This document shows, one piece after another, positions 1 to 8,459 of a DNA stretch of 19,516 nucleotides. The stretch is from Pseudomonadota bacterium. GTDB taxonomy: Bacteria; Pseudomonadota; Alphaproteobacteria; Acetobacterales; Acetobacteraceae. The notes beneath the pieces are model-generated. The model made no database searches and was not told the origin of the DNA. It was given only the letters and a program-made list of their open reading frames with translations. Made by a program: the position numbers and the translations under genes. Where the stretch lies: contig JAJXXT010000108.1 of assembly GCA_021780935.1 (NCBI GenBank), positions 1-19,516 of the forward strand, written 5' to 3'. The number at the start of each line of letters is the position of its first letter. Position 1 is the stretch's first letter.

Positions 1-199
1 ACGGCTTGTTGCCCCGCGAAGGGACAAAACTGCGGAAAATACCGTGTCAATCGGGGCATTTTACGCCAATCCCGCGATGAGGGCATCGTCGCGGTCAGCG
101 GAAACTGATTGATCAGACCTTCCCTAATGTCCTGTTATGGCGTGCAGTTTATCGCTCGTCGTTAAAACTCGACATGCAGAACGTCATCCGTTTTTCTGG

Positions 200-227
200 T
201 TGATTTCTAACGAATTACCCCTACTGT
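200..227 (+). promoter_or_regulatory. Candidate sigma-70-type promoter of the recombinase pair
   Basis: TTGATT (200-205) and TACTGT (222-227) are separated by 16 bp and lie just upstream of the AGGAGG ribosome-binding site, which would give a very short leader. Both hexamers match the housekeeping consensus only partly, so this is a pattern-based guess. Confidence 0.25.
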
Positions 228-241
228 CCCCCCCTGCCCCT

Positions 242-247
242 AGGAGG
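242..247 (+). promoter_or_regulatory. Shine-Dalgarno AGGAGG that fixes a TTG start
   Basis: AGGAGG lies 5 bp upstream of TTG at 253. No ATG or GTG in the recombinase frame is as well placed, so this site is the main reason for accepting the rare TTG start. Confidence 0.65.
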
Positions 248-252
248 TCCTC

Positions 253-2043
253 TTGGCCCAGCTCGAATTGACTTTTCCACCTCCACCCGCGTTTCCGACG
301 CCGCCCCCGACGCCTCCGCCCCCGACGCTTTCGCCCGTCGCTCGCTCCCCCGCCACCAGCTTGGCCGAAGTCGTGACTCGGCTGGAGAGCGACCCGGCGC
401 TGTCCACCCGCCGCCGGCGCGACATGATCTCGGCGATGCGCACTCTCTCCCGGCTGGCCGGCACCACGTTGGATGCCATGCCGGCGAGCCCGCCGAGCCT
501 GCGGCAGGCCTTCGAGGCCACCTCGCCGGCCATCGCCGGCCTTGGCCGCGGCCGCTGGAACAATATCCGCAGCCTGACGCTCGCGGCGCTGCGGCATACT
601 GGCGAACGCACGATGGCCCGCCGCACCCGGCAGCCCTTGGCCGCAAACTGGGAAGATTTGCGCCTGTTATTGCCGACCACGCACCTCCGTGCCGGCCTGT
701 CCCGCTTGATGAGTTTTTGCAGCGCTGAGGGCATTCCCCCGCAGGACGTGACGGGGACGACCTTCGAGCGGTTCGGCGCGGCATTACAGAAAGACAGTTT
801 GGCCCGGAAGCCCCGGCAGGTTCACCGCATTGCGTGCCAGCTGTGGAACCAGGCAGCCAAGGAGATCACCGGCTGGCCCGACCTCGTGGTCCCCGTACCG
901 AATGCAAGCCGGCGCTATGCGATGTTCTGGGAGGATTTCCAGCCCGCCTTCCGGGCCGATGCCGAGGCCTTCTTGATTCGTCTGGGCGGTCAGGACCCGT
1001 TTGCCGACGACTACGCGCCGTCGGTCCGGCCGAGCACGGTCGAGATGCGGCGCAAGCAGTTCCTGCAGATCGCCACCGCCGTGACGCAGTCCGGTGTGCC
1101 GGTCGAACAACTGACCAGCCTGGCTACCCTGGTTCTGCCGGAGAACGCCAAGCAGGTGCTGCGCTTCTTCCTCGCCCGTGCCGGCGGCAGCCCGACGAAA
1201 TACCTTCACCAACAGGCGATCCTGCTCAAGACGATTGCTCGGCACTGGGTGAAGGCGCCCGATGATCAGATCCACATTCTTGGGGCGTTCGCGCGCAACC
1301 TGGCGATCAAGAAGACCGGCATGACCGACAAGAACCGTGCGCGGCTGCGCCAGTTCGACAACCCCGCAAACGTCCAGGCGCTGCTCTCTTTGCCCGCGCG
1401 TGTGCTGGCGGAGGTCCAGCAGAAGGACGACGGGCATCGGGCACGCGCCCTGCGCGTCATGCTGGCGCTCACCGTCGAGCTGCTGATCATGGCCCCGATG
1501 CGGATTGACAACCTCACGGGCCTCGAACTGGACCGCCATTTCGTCCAGACCCGCACGGGGCGGTCTGCCACCACGCATGTGGTCATTCCAGCCGCGGAGA
1601 CCAAGACCGGCGCACCGTACGAGGCTGAACTGCCGGCCGGCACGGCGGAGTTCCTGGCGGTCTATTGCGCCGACTACAGGCCCCGCTTGGCCTCTACCCC
1701 CAGCCGGTGGCTGTTCCCCAGCGGGCGCGGCGAGCACCGTAGCACGACGCCGTTCGCGACCATGATTTCGGAGTTCATCCTGTGCGAGACCGGAATCAAG
1801 ATGAACGTTCACCTGTTCCGCCACCTTGCTGCAAAGCTCCATCTCGAGGCCCACCCGGAGGATATTGAGACTGCGCGGCGCGTGCTCGGTCACAGCTCGA
1901 CCACCACCACGCTGCGGGCCTATGCCGATCTCAAGACCGCCTCCGCCTTCCGACGCTACGACGACCTGATCGCAAGCCTGCGAGGGCCGCTCGCCCGGCC
2001 GGGGCGACGGCTGCCGCGATCGCAGACGGGAGCGGCCGCGTGA
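253..2043 (+). CDS. Tyrosine recombinase/integrase (596 aa), first of a pair
   Basis: This is a site-specific recombinase of the phage-integrase (tyrosine recombinase) family, predicted to cut and rejoin element ends through a covalent 3'-phosphotyrosine. The complete catalytic set is visible: R417 (in APMRIDNL), K451 (in ETKTG), H520 and R523 (HLFRH), H547 (LGHSS) and Y557 (RAYAD). The N-terminal half should hold the core-binding helical domain. The first ~30 residues are very proline-rich, which is unusual. At 596 aa it is longer than typical integrases (about 300-450 aa) and nearer the size of the large recombinase of Tn554-like transposons. The TTG start is chosen because AGGAGG precedes it by 5 bp. 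The stop overlaps the next gene's GTG by four bases (GTGA), implying translational coupling. The catalytic part of the call is solid; the exact element family is not. Confidence 0.88.
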   Translation: MAQLELTFPPPPAFPTPPPTPPPPTLSPVARSPATSLAEVVTRLESDPALSTRRRRDMISAMRTLSRLAGTTLDAMPASPPSLRQAFEATSPAIAGLGRGRWNNIRSLTLAALRHTGERTMARRTRQPLAANWEDLRLLLPTTHLRAGLSRLMSFCSAEGIPPQDVTGTTFERFGAALQKDSLARKPRQVHRIACQLWNQAAKEITGWPDLVVPVPNASRRYAMFWEDFQPAFRADAEAFLIRLGGQDPFADDYAPSVRPSTVEMRRKQFLQIATAVTQSGVPVEQLTSLATLVLPENAKQVLRFFLARAGGSPTKYLHQQAILLKTIARHWVKAPDDQIHILGAFARNLAIKKTGMTDKNRARLRQFDNPANVQALLSLPARVLAEVQQKDDGHRARALRVMLALTVELLIMAPMRIDNLTGLELDRHFVQTRTGRSATTHVVIPAAETKTGAPYEAELPAGTAEFLAVYCADYRPRLASTPSRWLFPSGRGEHRSTTPFATMISEFILCETGIKMNVHLFRHLAAKLHLEAHPEDIETARRVLGHSSTTTTLRAYADLKTASAFRRYDDLIASLRGPLARPGRRLPRSQTGAAA

Positions 2044-3133
2044 CGACGGCCGCGGAAATCGTGCTGAACCGCTGTTGGCCGGTCCGCGAATGGCCGGTCC
2101 AGGATCAGACCGCCTGGGCGGCCGCGTTCGAGCCCGGCGACGCGCTCGAACCTGGTGGGATCGCGGCACGTTGGGCGGCCACGACCTGCTGCATGATCGA
2201 GAATGGCTACGGTCGCTGGCTTGCGTGGCTTGCCGCGAGCGGCCTGTTCGATCCAGCCGAGCTGCCTGCGCAGCGCGTCACCGAGGCGAGGGTGGCCGCC
2301 TACGCCGCGGAGTTAGGCGGTTCCACAGCACCCTTCAGCGTGCAGAGCCGGATCCGACAACTCGGCAGCGCGCTGCGTGCCATGGCGCCACACGGGGATT
2401 GGCGCTGGATCCTCCGCGGCGCTGATCGCATTCGCGCCAGGGCGGTGCCGGCCCGCGACAAGCGGGCCCGGCTCCAATCGCCCGACCGGCTGGTCCAACT
2501 AGGCCTGCAGATCATGGCGCAGGCGGAGACAACGACGGACGGCAGGGTGGTTTGGCGTGCGGCCGACTACCGCGATGGCCTCATCATTGCCTTGCTCGCA
2601 CACCGGCCAATCCGGGCCCGCAATCTCAGCATGATCCAATGCCGGCGCCACCTGGTGCAGCGCAACAGCGTGTGGTGGCTCGTCTTCAGCAGGGACGAGA
2701 CCAAGACCAGTCAGCCGATCGAGATGCCCTTCCCGGCGGAGCTGGCTTTCAACCTCGAGCGCTATCTTGCAGTGCACCGGCCGGTGTTGCTCGAGGTAGG
2801 GCAGCGCCACAACCGCCCTCGGACCGACGCTTTATGGGTGTCCTCGGTGGGGCGGGCGATGCACTACACATCGATCAGCTTTCAGGTCCGTCATCGTACC
2901 GCGGCGGCGTTCGGTCAGGCGCTTAACCCGCACCTTTTTGTGATTGCGCCGCGACCTCGATCGCCATCATGGATCCGGAGCACGTCCGGATGATCCCCCC
3001 GATCCTAGGGCATGCAGGCCTCGCCACCTCGGAACGGCATTACAACCAGGCACGGTCCCTGGAGGCCGGGCGCCGCTATCAGCAGACCATCGCCGAACTC
3101 CGCCGCCGGGCCGTCGCCAAAGGGAGCGCCTGA
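2040..3133 (+). pseudogene. Second tyrosine recombinase, frameshifted at the catalytic arginine
   Basis: This is a second tyrosine recombinase starting at the GTG that overlaps the previous stop. R192 (HRPIRARNL) is the first catalytic arginine, and the DETKTSQ segment carries the likely catalytic lysine. The frame reads normally to HLF (H298 at 2931-2933) and then meets GTG ATT GCG instead of CGT GAT TGC. Adding one C between 2939 and 2940 restores HLFRDCAATS, then LGHAGLATSERHYNQ with the second histidine and the nucleophilic tyrosine, and a stop at 3131-3133, for a protein of about 364 aa. Without that base the frame ends at 2993 with an unrelated tail and lacks the second Arg, second His and Tyr, so it should be inactive. 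The site follows a run of five T, where a real slippage mutation or a sequencing error is plausible. Its size resembles the smaller recombinase of Tn554-type pairs. Confidence 0.82.
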
Positions 3134-3183
3134 TGCACCCTGCTTGTGGAGCGACACCCAATCGGGACCCTGGCCTAATCGAG

Positions 3184-3197
3184 GTCAACGTGTTGAC
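3184..3197. repeat. Interrupted palindrome GTCAAC-GT-GTTGAC
   Basis: Perfect 6-bp arms (3184-3189 and 3192-3197) flank a 2-bp centre, 50 bp after the second recombinase stop. It could be a binding or crossover site for the recombinases, but that is inference from position only. Confidence 0.5.
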
Positions 3198-3222
3198 CCA
3201 GTTGAAGAAATGCGTCGTATGC

Positions 3223-3254
3223 TGGGGTCCCGATCGGCGCCGGCCGGGACCCCA
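3223..3254. repeat. 32-bp near-perfect palindrome near the element end
   Basis: Arms TGGGGTCCCG (3223-3232) and CGGGACCCCA (3245-3254) are exact inverted copies. The centre CGGCGCCG (3235-3242) is also self-complementary, leaving only two unpaired pairs across 32 bp. The 12-mer GGGACCCCACCC (3246-3257) recurs inverted at 3303-3314, close to the element boundary. Such subterminal repeats are typical transposase or recombinase binding sites; the function here is inferred. Confidence 0.7.
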
Positions 3255-3302
3255 CCCAGAACGAACTTCTTCTCAGGATATCAAGGTGTTGTTGTCACTG
3301 CC

Positions 3303-3314
3303 GGGTGGGGTCCC
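3303..3314. repeat. Subterminal inverted copy of the palindrome arm
   Basis: GGGTGGGGTCCC is the exact reverse complement of 3246-3257 and lies 19 bp inside the putative element end. It is the third TGGGGTCCC-type 9-mer within about 95 bp. Confidence 0.6.
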
Positions 3315-3333
3315 ACTTCGAGGCCGATTTACA

Positions 3334-3684
3334 GAAAAGAGCATCGTCCCATTGGAGCGCGCCGACGAGCGCCTTGGCGTAGGGGTCGATAAGCAGCTTG
3401 TGGTGGTTGAAGCGGTGGCCCGCCTCCGGGTCGTACGGCCCGTACACCCGATAGCCGTAGAGTTGCCCCGGTCGCACGTCCGGCAGGTAGCCATGCCAGA
3501 TCTCGTGCGTGTATTCGGGCAATCGGACCCGGGCGGTTTCCGACTTCCCGCTGCCGTCGAACAGACAAAGCTCCACCTTTTCGGCATGGGCCGAGAATAG
3601 AGCGAAGTTCGTGCCCGAACCGTCCCACGTCGCGCCGATCGGGCCGGGGCGGCCGGGCCACACGCGAACGTCCGATGCACTCAT
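3334..3684 (-). pseudogene. glgX: N-terminal remnant of a canonical glgX, cut by the mobile element
   Basis: About 117 codons of a glycogen debranching enzyme (isoamylase type, GH13) are preserved from [17 protein letters not shown] to [15 protein letters not shown]. This is the N-terminal CBM48-type domain with typical GlgX phrases ([52 protein letters not shown]). Intact GlgX proteins are roughly 650-750 aa and contain a catalytic barrel that is absent here. After DDALF the frame enters element DNA and stops at 3295. The start at 3684 is favoured over an in-frame ATG at 3708 because GAGGAGA (3697-3691) precedes it with good spacing. It is divergent from glgB. The intact ribosome-binding site suggests the disruption is fairly recent. 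The rest of the gene is not in the window. Confidence 0.85.
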
Positions 3685-4176
3685 ATGCAGTCTCCTCAGC
3701 GCTTTCACGGGTCAGGGAATCTTGCGCCCAGGCTTGGCGGATTTTCCGCCGTCTCGGGTGATATGACCGGTCTCCTTCTGCGTCATACCCCGCGCTACGC
3801 GGAGGGAAATTATGTCGTGCGCACCGGTTTGACCAGCCTCGCGCGTCGCCGCGCGGCGGCCCCGCCCCTCGTCACCCTCGTCCCGCCTTCGCCTGTCATG
3901 GGCGGGCACCGGGTATCCTCCGGCGGTTCGCGATCTGCGCGCTTGCCAACCTGTCCATCGTGCGGCATCGGTTGCTGGGTCTTCGACTTGTGTTGCACGC
4001 CCATCGCGTTGTGCCCGTCTGGAATTGGAGGAATCGCTTGACGGTCGGCCTGTTTCAGTCCGTCGCGAGGGACTATGGCTCGGCGCGGGATGCCTGGAAC
4101 GTGGTGACCAGAGGTTCCCGAGTGGTGCGCGTGATCGGTGCCGGCACCGAAACCCGTGCCGGCATGGAGAGGCAGG
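3685..4176. other. Divergent intergenic region between the glgX remnant and glgB
   Basis: About 490 bp without a supported gene. It must hold the promoters for glgB and for the former glgX copy, but I could not pick a convincing -35/-10 pair. TTGACG at 4038-4043 has no good partner. Visible structures are a 5-bp hairpin at 3790-3802, a CGCGCG hairpin at 3840-3855, a six-codon micro-frame (3812-3832) behind a GGAGGG, and the perfect 9-bp stem-loop at 4139-4164 just before the glgB ribosome-binding site. Confidence 0.55.
4139..4164 (+). promoter_or_regulatory. Stem-loop immediately upstream of the glgB ribosome-binding site
   Basis: TGCCGGCAC (4139-4147) and GTGCCGGCA (4156-4164) form a perfect GC-rich 9-bp stem with an 8-base loop (CGAAACCC). 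It ends two bases before the GGAGAGG region (4166-4172) of glgB. In RNA it could stabilise the 5' end or influence ribosome access; as DNA it could be an operator. Function is inferred from position alone. Confidence 0.5.
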
Positions 4177-6366
4177 ATGCTTGACCGCGGGATCGACCCG
4201 GCCGCCGTGGAAGCCCTGGTGCAGGGGTACAGCGGGGACCCGTTTGCGCTGCTCGGCCCGCACGAGACCGCCGCCGGCCGCACGGTGCGCGCCTTCCTGC
4301 CGACCGCCGAACGCGTGGAGGCGGTGGCCCGGCAGGGCGGCCAACTGCTGTCGGCGCTGACGCGGGCGCATCCGGCGGGTCTCTACGTCGGCCCGCTGCC
4401 CGCCGACGTGCCGTATCTGTTGCGTATCCATGACGGCACCGGCATCCACGAGACCGAGGATCCCTACGCCTTCGGCCCCATCCTCGGTGATCTCGATGTC
4501 TACCTGCTGGCGGAGGGGCGGCACCGCGATGTCGCTGAATGCCTCGGCGCGCACCCGGCGGAGCGGGAGGGCGTGCGCGGTGTGCGCTTCGCGGTATGGG
4601 CGCCGAATGCGCAACGGGTTTCCGTGGTCGGCACGTTCAACCGCTGGGACGGGCGCTGTCACCCGATGCGGCTGCGCCACCAGGCCGGGGTGTGGGAATT
4701 GTTCATCCCTCGCCTCTTGCCCGGCACGATCTACAAATACGAGCTGCTCGGCCCGCACGGCGAGCGCCTGCCGCTCAAGGCCGACCCGGTGGCGTTCGCG
4801 ACCGAAGTGCCACCCGCGACCGCCTCGGTCGTCGCCGCGCCGCCGGCCGTGACCTGGGGCGACGCGGCATGGCTGTCCCGCCGCAGTGCCCGCCACACCG
4901 TCGGCGCGCCGCTGTCGGTCTACGAAGTGCATGCCCTGTCCTGGATGTCGTTCGATGTTCCCGGTCGCTGCGGCTGGGAGGTGCTGGCTGACCGCCTGGT
5001 TCCCTACGTCGCCGCGCTCGGCTTCACCCATGTCGAGCTGATGCCGATCATGGAGCATCCGTTCGCCGGGTCCTGGGGGTACCAGCCGCTGTCGCAATTC
5101 GCGCCCACCGCGCGGCTCGGCCCGCCGGATGCGTTCGCGCGCTTCGTCGATCGCTGCCACGCGGCGGAGCTTGGCGTCATCCTCGACTGGGTGCCCGCGC
5201 ATTTTCCGAACGACGCGCATGGGATGGCCCGCTTCGACGGTACGGCGCTCTATGAGCACGCCGATCCGCGCGAGGGGCTGCACGCGGAGTGGAACACGCT
5301 GGTCTACAATGTTGGCCGTAACGAGGTGCGTGGCTTCCTGATCGGGAGCGCGCTGCACTGGCTGGAACGCTACCACGTCGATGGCCTGCGCGTTGATGCC
5401 GTCGCCGCGCTGCTCTACCGCGACTACAGCCGGAGCGCGGGGGAATGGATCCCCAACAAATACGGCGGGCGGGAGAACCTGGAGGCGGTCGCCTTCCTGC
5501 GCGAACTCGCCGAGGCGATCGCCGCGCGCTGTCCCGGCTGCCTGCTGATCGCCGAGGAATCCACCGCATGGCCGGGCGTAACGCGGGCCGTCTCGGACGG
5601 CGGTCTCGGCTTCTCCTACAAATGGAACATGGGCTGGATGCACGACACCCTGCACTACATGCAGGAGGATCCGATCCATCGCCGCTACCACCATGGGGAG
5701 ATGACGTTCGGCCTGGTGTATGCATTCTCCGAACGTTTCATCCTGCCGCTGTCGCATGACGAGGTGGTGTATGGCAAGCGCTCGCTGCTGGGCCGCATGC
5801 CGGGGGATCCGTGGCAGCGCTTCGCCAACCTGCGCGCCTATCTCGGTTTCATGTGGGGGCATCCGGGCAAGAAGCTGCTGTTCATGGGCGGCGAGTTCGG
5901 CCAGCAGGCGGAATGGAACCACGACGCGACCCTGGCGTGGGACGAGCTCGATGCGCCAGCGCATCGTGGCGTGCACCTGCTCGTGGGCGATCTCAACCGG
6001 ATCTACGCCGCCACACCGGCGCTGCATCGGCGCGATGCCGACCCGGCGGGGTTCCGCTGGGTGGTGCTCGATGACAGCACGCAGAGCGTGTTCGCCTGGC
6101 TGCGCTTCGGGGCGGACGGCGATGCGCCGGTGCTCGTGGTCTGCAATTTCACACCGGTGCCGCGGCCGGACTACCGGATCGGCCTGCCCTGCGCGGGGCG
6201 CTGGCGGGAGATCCTGAATACCGATGCCGGTTGCTACGGCGGCGGCGATCTCGGCAACCGGGGCGCCATCGCCGCCGCCGGCGGAGCCCACCACGGATTT
6301 CCGGCCTCGGCGACGCTGCTGGTCCCGCCGCTCGCCACCGTCTGGTTCGCCCACGAGCCGCCATGA
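4177..6366 (+). CDS. glgB: 1,4-alpha-glucan branching enzyme GlgB
   Basis: Cytoplasmic GH13 enzyme that cuts alpha-1,4 chains and re-attaches them as alpha-1,6 branches during glycogen synthesis. It is 729 aa, the usual length for the long E. coli-type GlgB. An N-terminal carbohydrate-binding domain (about 1-110) is followed by a CBM48 ([23 protein letters not shown]) and the catalytic barrel. Visible residues are nucleophile D407 ([18 protein letters not shown]), acid/base E460 ([12 protein letters not shown]) and D528 ([12 protein letters not shown]), each two residues beyond the E. coli positions as I recall them. ATG 4177 is chosen over the in-frame GTG at 4138 because GGAGAGG lies just upstream and the protein then begins at the usual point. 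Its stop overlaps the glgX ATG (ATGA), so the two are probably co-translated. A stem-loop lies directly ahead of the ribosome-binding site. Confidence 0.97.
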   Translation: MLDRGIDPAAVEALVQGYSGDPFALLGPHETAAGRTVRAFLPTAERVEAVARQGGQLLSALTRAHPAGLYVGPLPADVPYLLRIHDGTGIHETEDPYAFGPILGDLDVYLLAEGRHRDVAECLGAHPAEREGVRGVRFAVWAPNAQRVSVVGTFNRWDGRCHPMRLRHQAGVWELFIPRLLPGTIYKYELLGPHGERLPLKADPVAFATEVPPATASVVAAPPAVTWGDAAWLSRRSARHTVGAPLSVYEVHALSWMSFDVPGRCGWEVLADRLVPYVAALGFTHVELMPIMEHPFAGSWGYQPLSQFAPTARLGPPDAFARFVDRCHAAELGVILDWVPAHFPNDAHGMARFDGTALYEHADPREGLHAEWNTLVYNVGRNEVRGFLIGSALHWLERYHVDGLRVDAVAALLYRDYSRSAGEWIPNKYGGRENLEAVAFLRELAEAIAARCPGCLLIAEESTAWPGVTRAVSDGGLGFSYKWNMGWMHDTLHYMQEDPIHRRYHHGEMTFGLVYAFSERFILPLSHDEVVYGKRSLLGRMPGDPWQRFANLRAYLGFMWGHPGKKLLFMGGEFGQQAEWNHDATLAWDELDAPAHRGVHLLVGDLNRIYAATPALHRRDADPAGFRWVVLDDSTQSVFAWLRFGADGDAPVLVVCNFTPVPRPDYRIGLPCAGRWREILNTDAGCYGGGDLGNRGAIAAAGGAHHGFPASATLLVPPLATVWFAHEPP

Positions 6367-8459
6367 CCCAAGTCACCGTCACGCCCGGCCTGCCGGAGCC
6401 GCTCGGCGTCGCAGCGGACGCGCGGGGTCTCAACGTCGCGGTGTTCTCCGCCCATGCCGAGGCGATCCTGTTCTGCCGTTTCGACCCTGCCGGGGAGCGC
6501 GAACTGGAACAATTCCCGCTCCCCGCCCGCACCGGGGACGTGTTCCACGGCCATCTTGGCGGGCTCGGTCCCGGCGCGCGCTATGGGCTGCGTGCGATCG
6601 GGCCGTGCGACCCCGCGCGCGGCCATCGGTTCGATCCCGCCAAGCTGCTGTGCGACCCGTTCGCGACCCGGTTCGACCGCCCGTTCCGCCTGCATCCGGC
6701 GCTGTTCCCCGACAGCGCGGACGACAGCGCCATGGTCCTGCCCAAGGCGATCGTCGAACCGGCGGGCCCGCCCGCGACCTCGCCGCGCCCGGACTTCGTC
6801 TGGTCCGGGCAGGTCATCTACGAACTCAACGTCGGCGGTTTCACCCGCCGCCATCCGGCGATCCCGCCTGCCCTGCGCAGCACCTTCGCCGGCCTCGCCC
6901 ATCCGGCTTCGGTGGCCTACCTGCGCCGGCTCGGCATCACCGCGGTCGAACTGATGCCGCCCACGCCAAGGATCGAGGCGCCGCATCTGCCCGCGCTCGG
7001 CCTTGCCGACGCCTGGGGCTACAACCCGGCGGTCTTTTGCGCCCCCGATCCGCGCCTCGCGCCCGGCGGTTTCGCCGAAGTGCGCGCGGCGGTCGCGGCG
7101 TTGCAGGCAGCGGGCATCGCCGTGCTGGTCGATATCGTGCTCAACCACACCGGGGAGTACGACGCCACCGGTCCGATGCTGTCGCTGCGCGGTCTCGACA
7201 ACGCGAGCTACTACCGTCTCGACCCGGCCGACCCGTCACGGTACCGCGACGATACCGGCTGCCGCAACACGCTGGCCCTCGATCGCCCGCCGGGGCTGCG
7301 GCTGGCGATGGAGGCGCTGCGGACCTGGGTGCTGCGCGCCGGGATCGACGGGTTCCGGTTCGACCTGGCAACCGTGCTGGGGCGGCGGGCGGACGGGTTC
7401 GACCCGGCGGCCCCGCTGCTGGCGGCGATCGACCAGGACCCGGTCCTGCGCGGGCGCGCGCGCATCGCCGAGCCGTGGGACATCGGCGCGGACGGCTACC
7501 GGCTGGGCGCCTTCCCCGCCGCCTGGGGCGAGTGGAACGATCGCTTTCGCGACACCGTGCGCCGGTTCTGGCGCGGCGATCCGGGCCAGCTCGGCGCGCT
7601 GGCGACGCGGCTCGCCGGCTCGGCCGATGTGTTTGCCCCGCGCCGCCGGCCGCTGACCCGTTCGGTCAATTTCGTCGCCGTGCACGACGGGTTCACCCTG
7701 GCGGACCTGGTTTCCTACGCGCGCAAGCACACGGCGGCGAACGGCGAGGATGGGCGCGACGGGACCGATACGAACTGGTCCTGGAACCATGGCACCGAAG
7801 GACCGAGCGACGATCCGGCGGTGCGAGCAGCCCGCGCCGCCGATGTGCGCGCGCTGCTCGCGAGCCTGCTGCTGGCGCGCGGCACGCCGCTTCTGGGCAT
7901 GGGCGACGAGTGCGGGCGTAGCCAGGGCGGCAACAACAACGCCTATGCGCAGGACAACGCCGTGTCCTGGTTCGACTGGGAGGGGATGGACCACGCCTTG
8001 TTCCGCTTCACCGCCCGGCTGCTGCGGCTGCGGGGCCGCTGCCGCCTGGCGCGCGGGGACGCGCCGTTGCGCGGCACGCCGGGAGCCCCGGGTCAGCCGC
8101 CGGACGTGGCTTGGCGGACGCCGGAGGGCGCGGAGATGGGCGTGACGGACTGGGAGAACTCCGAGCGGCGTACCCTGGCCGCGGCGCTGTTCGCCCCGGC
8201 GACCGACGGCGCGGCGGAGGAACGGGCGGTGCTGGTGGTGCATGGCGGAACGGAGGCGGTCCGGGTGCGCCTGCCGGACCCGCGGACGGGGCGCGGATGG
8301 CGCGTCGTGCTGGACAGCGCGGCGCCGGCGCGGCGGGAGCGGTGCGGGGCGTGGGCGGAGGTGGCGGGACGGTCGGTGGTGGTGCTGACGGAGGCGGGTG
8401 CCGAACCGAAACCATTGCCAATGCAACCACATAGGCCGGCGGGCGCTGACGCCCCATGA
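6363..8459 (+). CDS. glgX: Glycogen debranching enzyme GlgX (divergent, intact copy)
   Basis: Isoamylase-type GH13 debranching enzyme that hydrolyses alpha-1,6 bonds in phosphorylase-trimmed glycogen. It is 698 aa. An N-terminal CBM48-like domain (about 15-150) precedes the catalytic barrel. Visible residues are nucleophile D334 ([12 protein letters not shown]), acid/base E370 (RIAEPWDIG) and D442 ([10 protein letters not shown]), matching the E. coli spacing. GlgX signature phrases include [27 protein letters not shown] and [10 protein letters not shown]. The start ATG overlaps the glgB stop by four bases. Compared with the remnant at 3334-3684, the N-terminus is shorter and clearly different, so the two are paralogues rather than a recent duplicate. 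The C-terminus ends in an Ala/Pro-rich tail. With the other copy broken, this is the only complete glgX in the window. Confidence 0.95.
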   Translation: MTQVTVTPGLPEPLGVAADARGLNVAVFSAHAEAILFCRFDPAGERELEQFPLPARTGDVFHGHLGGLGPGARYGLRAIGPCDPARGHRFDPAKLLCDPFATRFDRPFRLHPALFPDSADDSAMVLPKAIVEPAGPPATSPRPDFVWSGQVIYELNVGGFTRRHPAIPPALRSTFAGLAHPASVAYLRRLGITAVELMPPTPRIEAPHLPALGLADAWGYNPAVFCAPDPRLAPGGFAEVRAAVAALQAAGIAVLVDIVLNHTGEYDATGPMLSLRGLDNASYYRLDPADPSRYRDDTGCRNTLALDRPPGLRLAMEALRTWVLRAGIDGFRFDLATVLGRRADGFDPAAPLLAAIDQDPVLRGRARIAEPWDIGADGYRLGAFPAAWGEWNDRFRDTVRRFWRGDPGQLGALATRLAGSADVFAPRRRPLTRSVNFVAVHDGFTLADLVSYARKHTAANGEDGRDGTDTNWSWNHGTEGPSDDPAVRAARAADVRALLASLLLARGTPLLGMGDECGRSQGGNNNAYAQDNAVSWFDWEGMDHALFRFTARLLRLRGRCRLARGDAPLRGTPGAPGQPPDVAWRTPEGAEMGVTDWENSERRTLAAALFAPATDGAAEERAVLVVHGGTEAVRVRLPDPRTGRGWRVVLDSAAPARRERCGAWAEVAGRSVVVLTEAGAEPKPLPMQPHRPAGADAP

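Larger units (their letters stand above)
1..252. other. Non-coding DNA upstream of the first recombinase
   Basis: No convincing gene is visible on either strand. This stretch is less GC-rich than the rest of the window and contains short A/T tracts, as is common at the edges of mobile elements. A possible promoter sits at 200-227 and a strong Shine-Dalgarno sequence at 242-247. The 10-mer TGTCAATCGG at 45-54 resembles the start of the putative right element end at 3333, but nothing else confirms it as a left end. The minus strand of 1-44 does not look like the missing part of glgX. Confidence 0.6.
1..3333. mobile_element. Right part of a mobile element with paired tyrosine recombinases
   Basis: Two overlapping tyrosine-recombinase genes are followed by about 200 bp of repeat-rich non-coding DNA that ends where a glgX reading frame loses similarity to its family, at about 3333/3334. 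Read from the glgX side, the element begins TGTAAATCGGCCTCG. Tandem or trio recombinase genes are known from Tn554-like transposons and RIT (recombinase-in-trio) elements; here only two are visible. The left boundary is not established, so position 1 is only the window edge. No cargo gene is visible. Because the second recombinase is frameshifted, this copy may be immobile unless the first enzyme suffices or a partner is supplied in trans. Confidence 0.6.
3134..3333. other. Non-coding, repeat-rich right end of the mobile element
   Basis: No gene is visible here. The stretch contains an interrupted palindrome (3184-3197), a 32-bp near-palindrome (3223-3254) and a third copy of its 9-base arm (3306-3314). 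Its right edge is set where the glgX frame stops resembling its family, and it begins TGTAAATCGG when read leftward on the minus strand. Ends beginning TGT with internal repeats are common in several transposon families; I cannot assign one. Confidence 0.55.

Noticed and set aside
3134..3333. Remnant of an IS21-type istA/istB insertion, suggested by the TGT end and repeated GGGACCCC motifs
   Set aside because: No transposase fragment could be found in any frame. The end-sequence resemblance is from memory only and cannot be verified here.
2944..3600. Plus-strand open frame running from the recombinase frameshift into the glgX remnant
   Set aside because: It joins out-of-frame recombinase DNA, element end and antisense glgX; it is not a natural gene.
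3812..3832. Six-codon frame (MSCAPV) after GGAGGG, followed by a CGCGCG hairpin, as a possible leader-peptide attenuator for glgB
   Set aside because: There is no run of regulatory codons, no U-tract after the hairpin, and it is more than 300 bp from glgB; chance is the simpler explanation.
3685..4041. Plus-strand open frame in the glgX-glgB spacer
   Set aside because: It overlaps the glgX remnant's ribosome-binding site, has no clear Shine-Dalgarno sequence and no recognisable domain.
3712..6354. Long minus-strand open frame (880 codons) antisense to glgB
   Set aside because: It covers a gene with clear GlgB motifs, its product is rich in Arg/His/Gln with no recognisable domain, and such mirror frames are expected in very GC-rich coding DNA.
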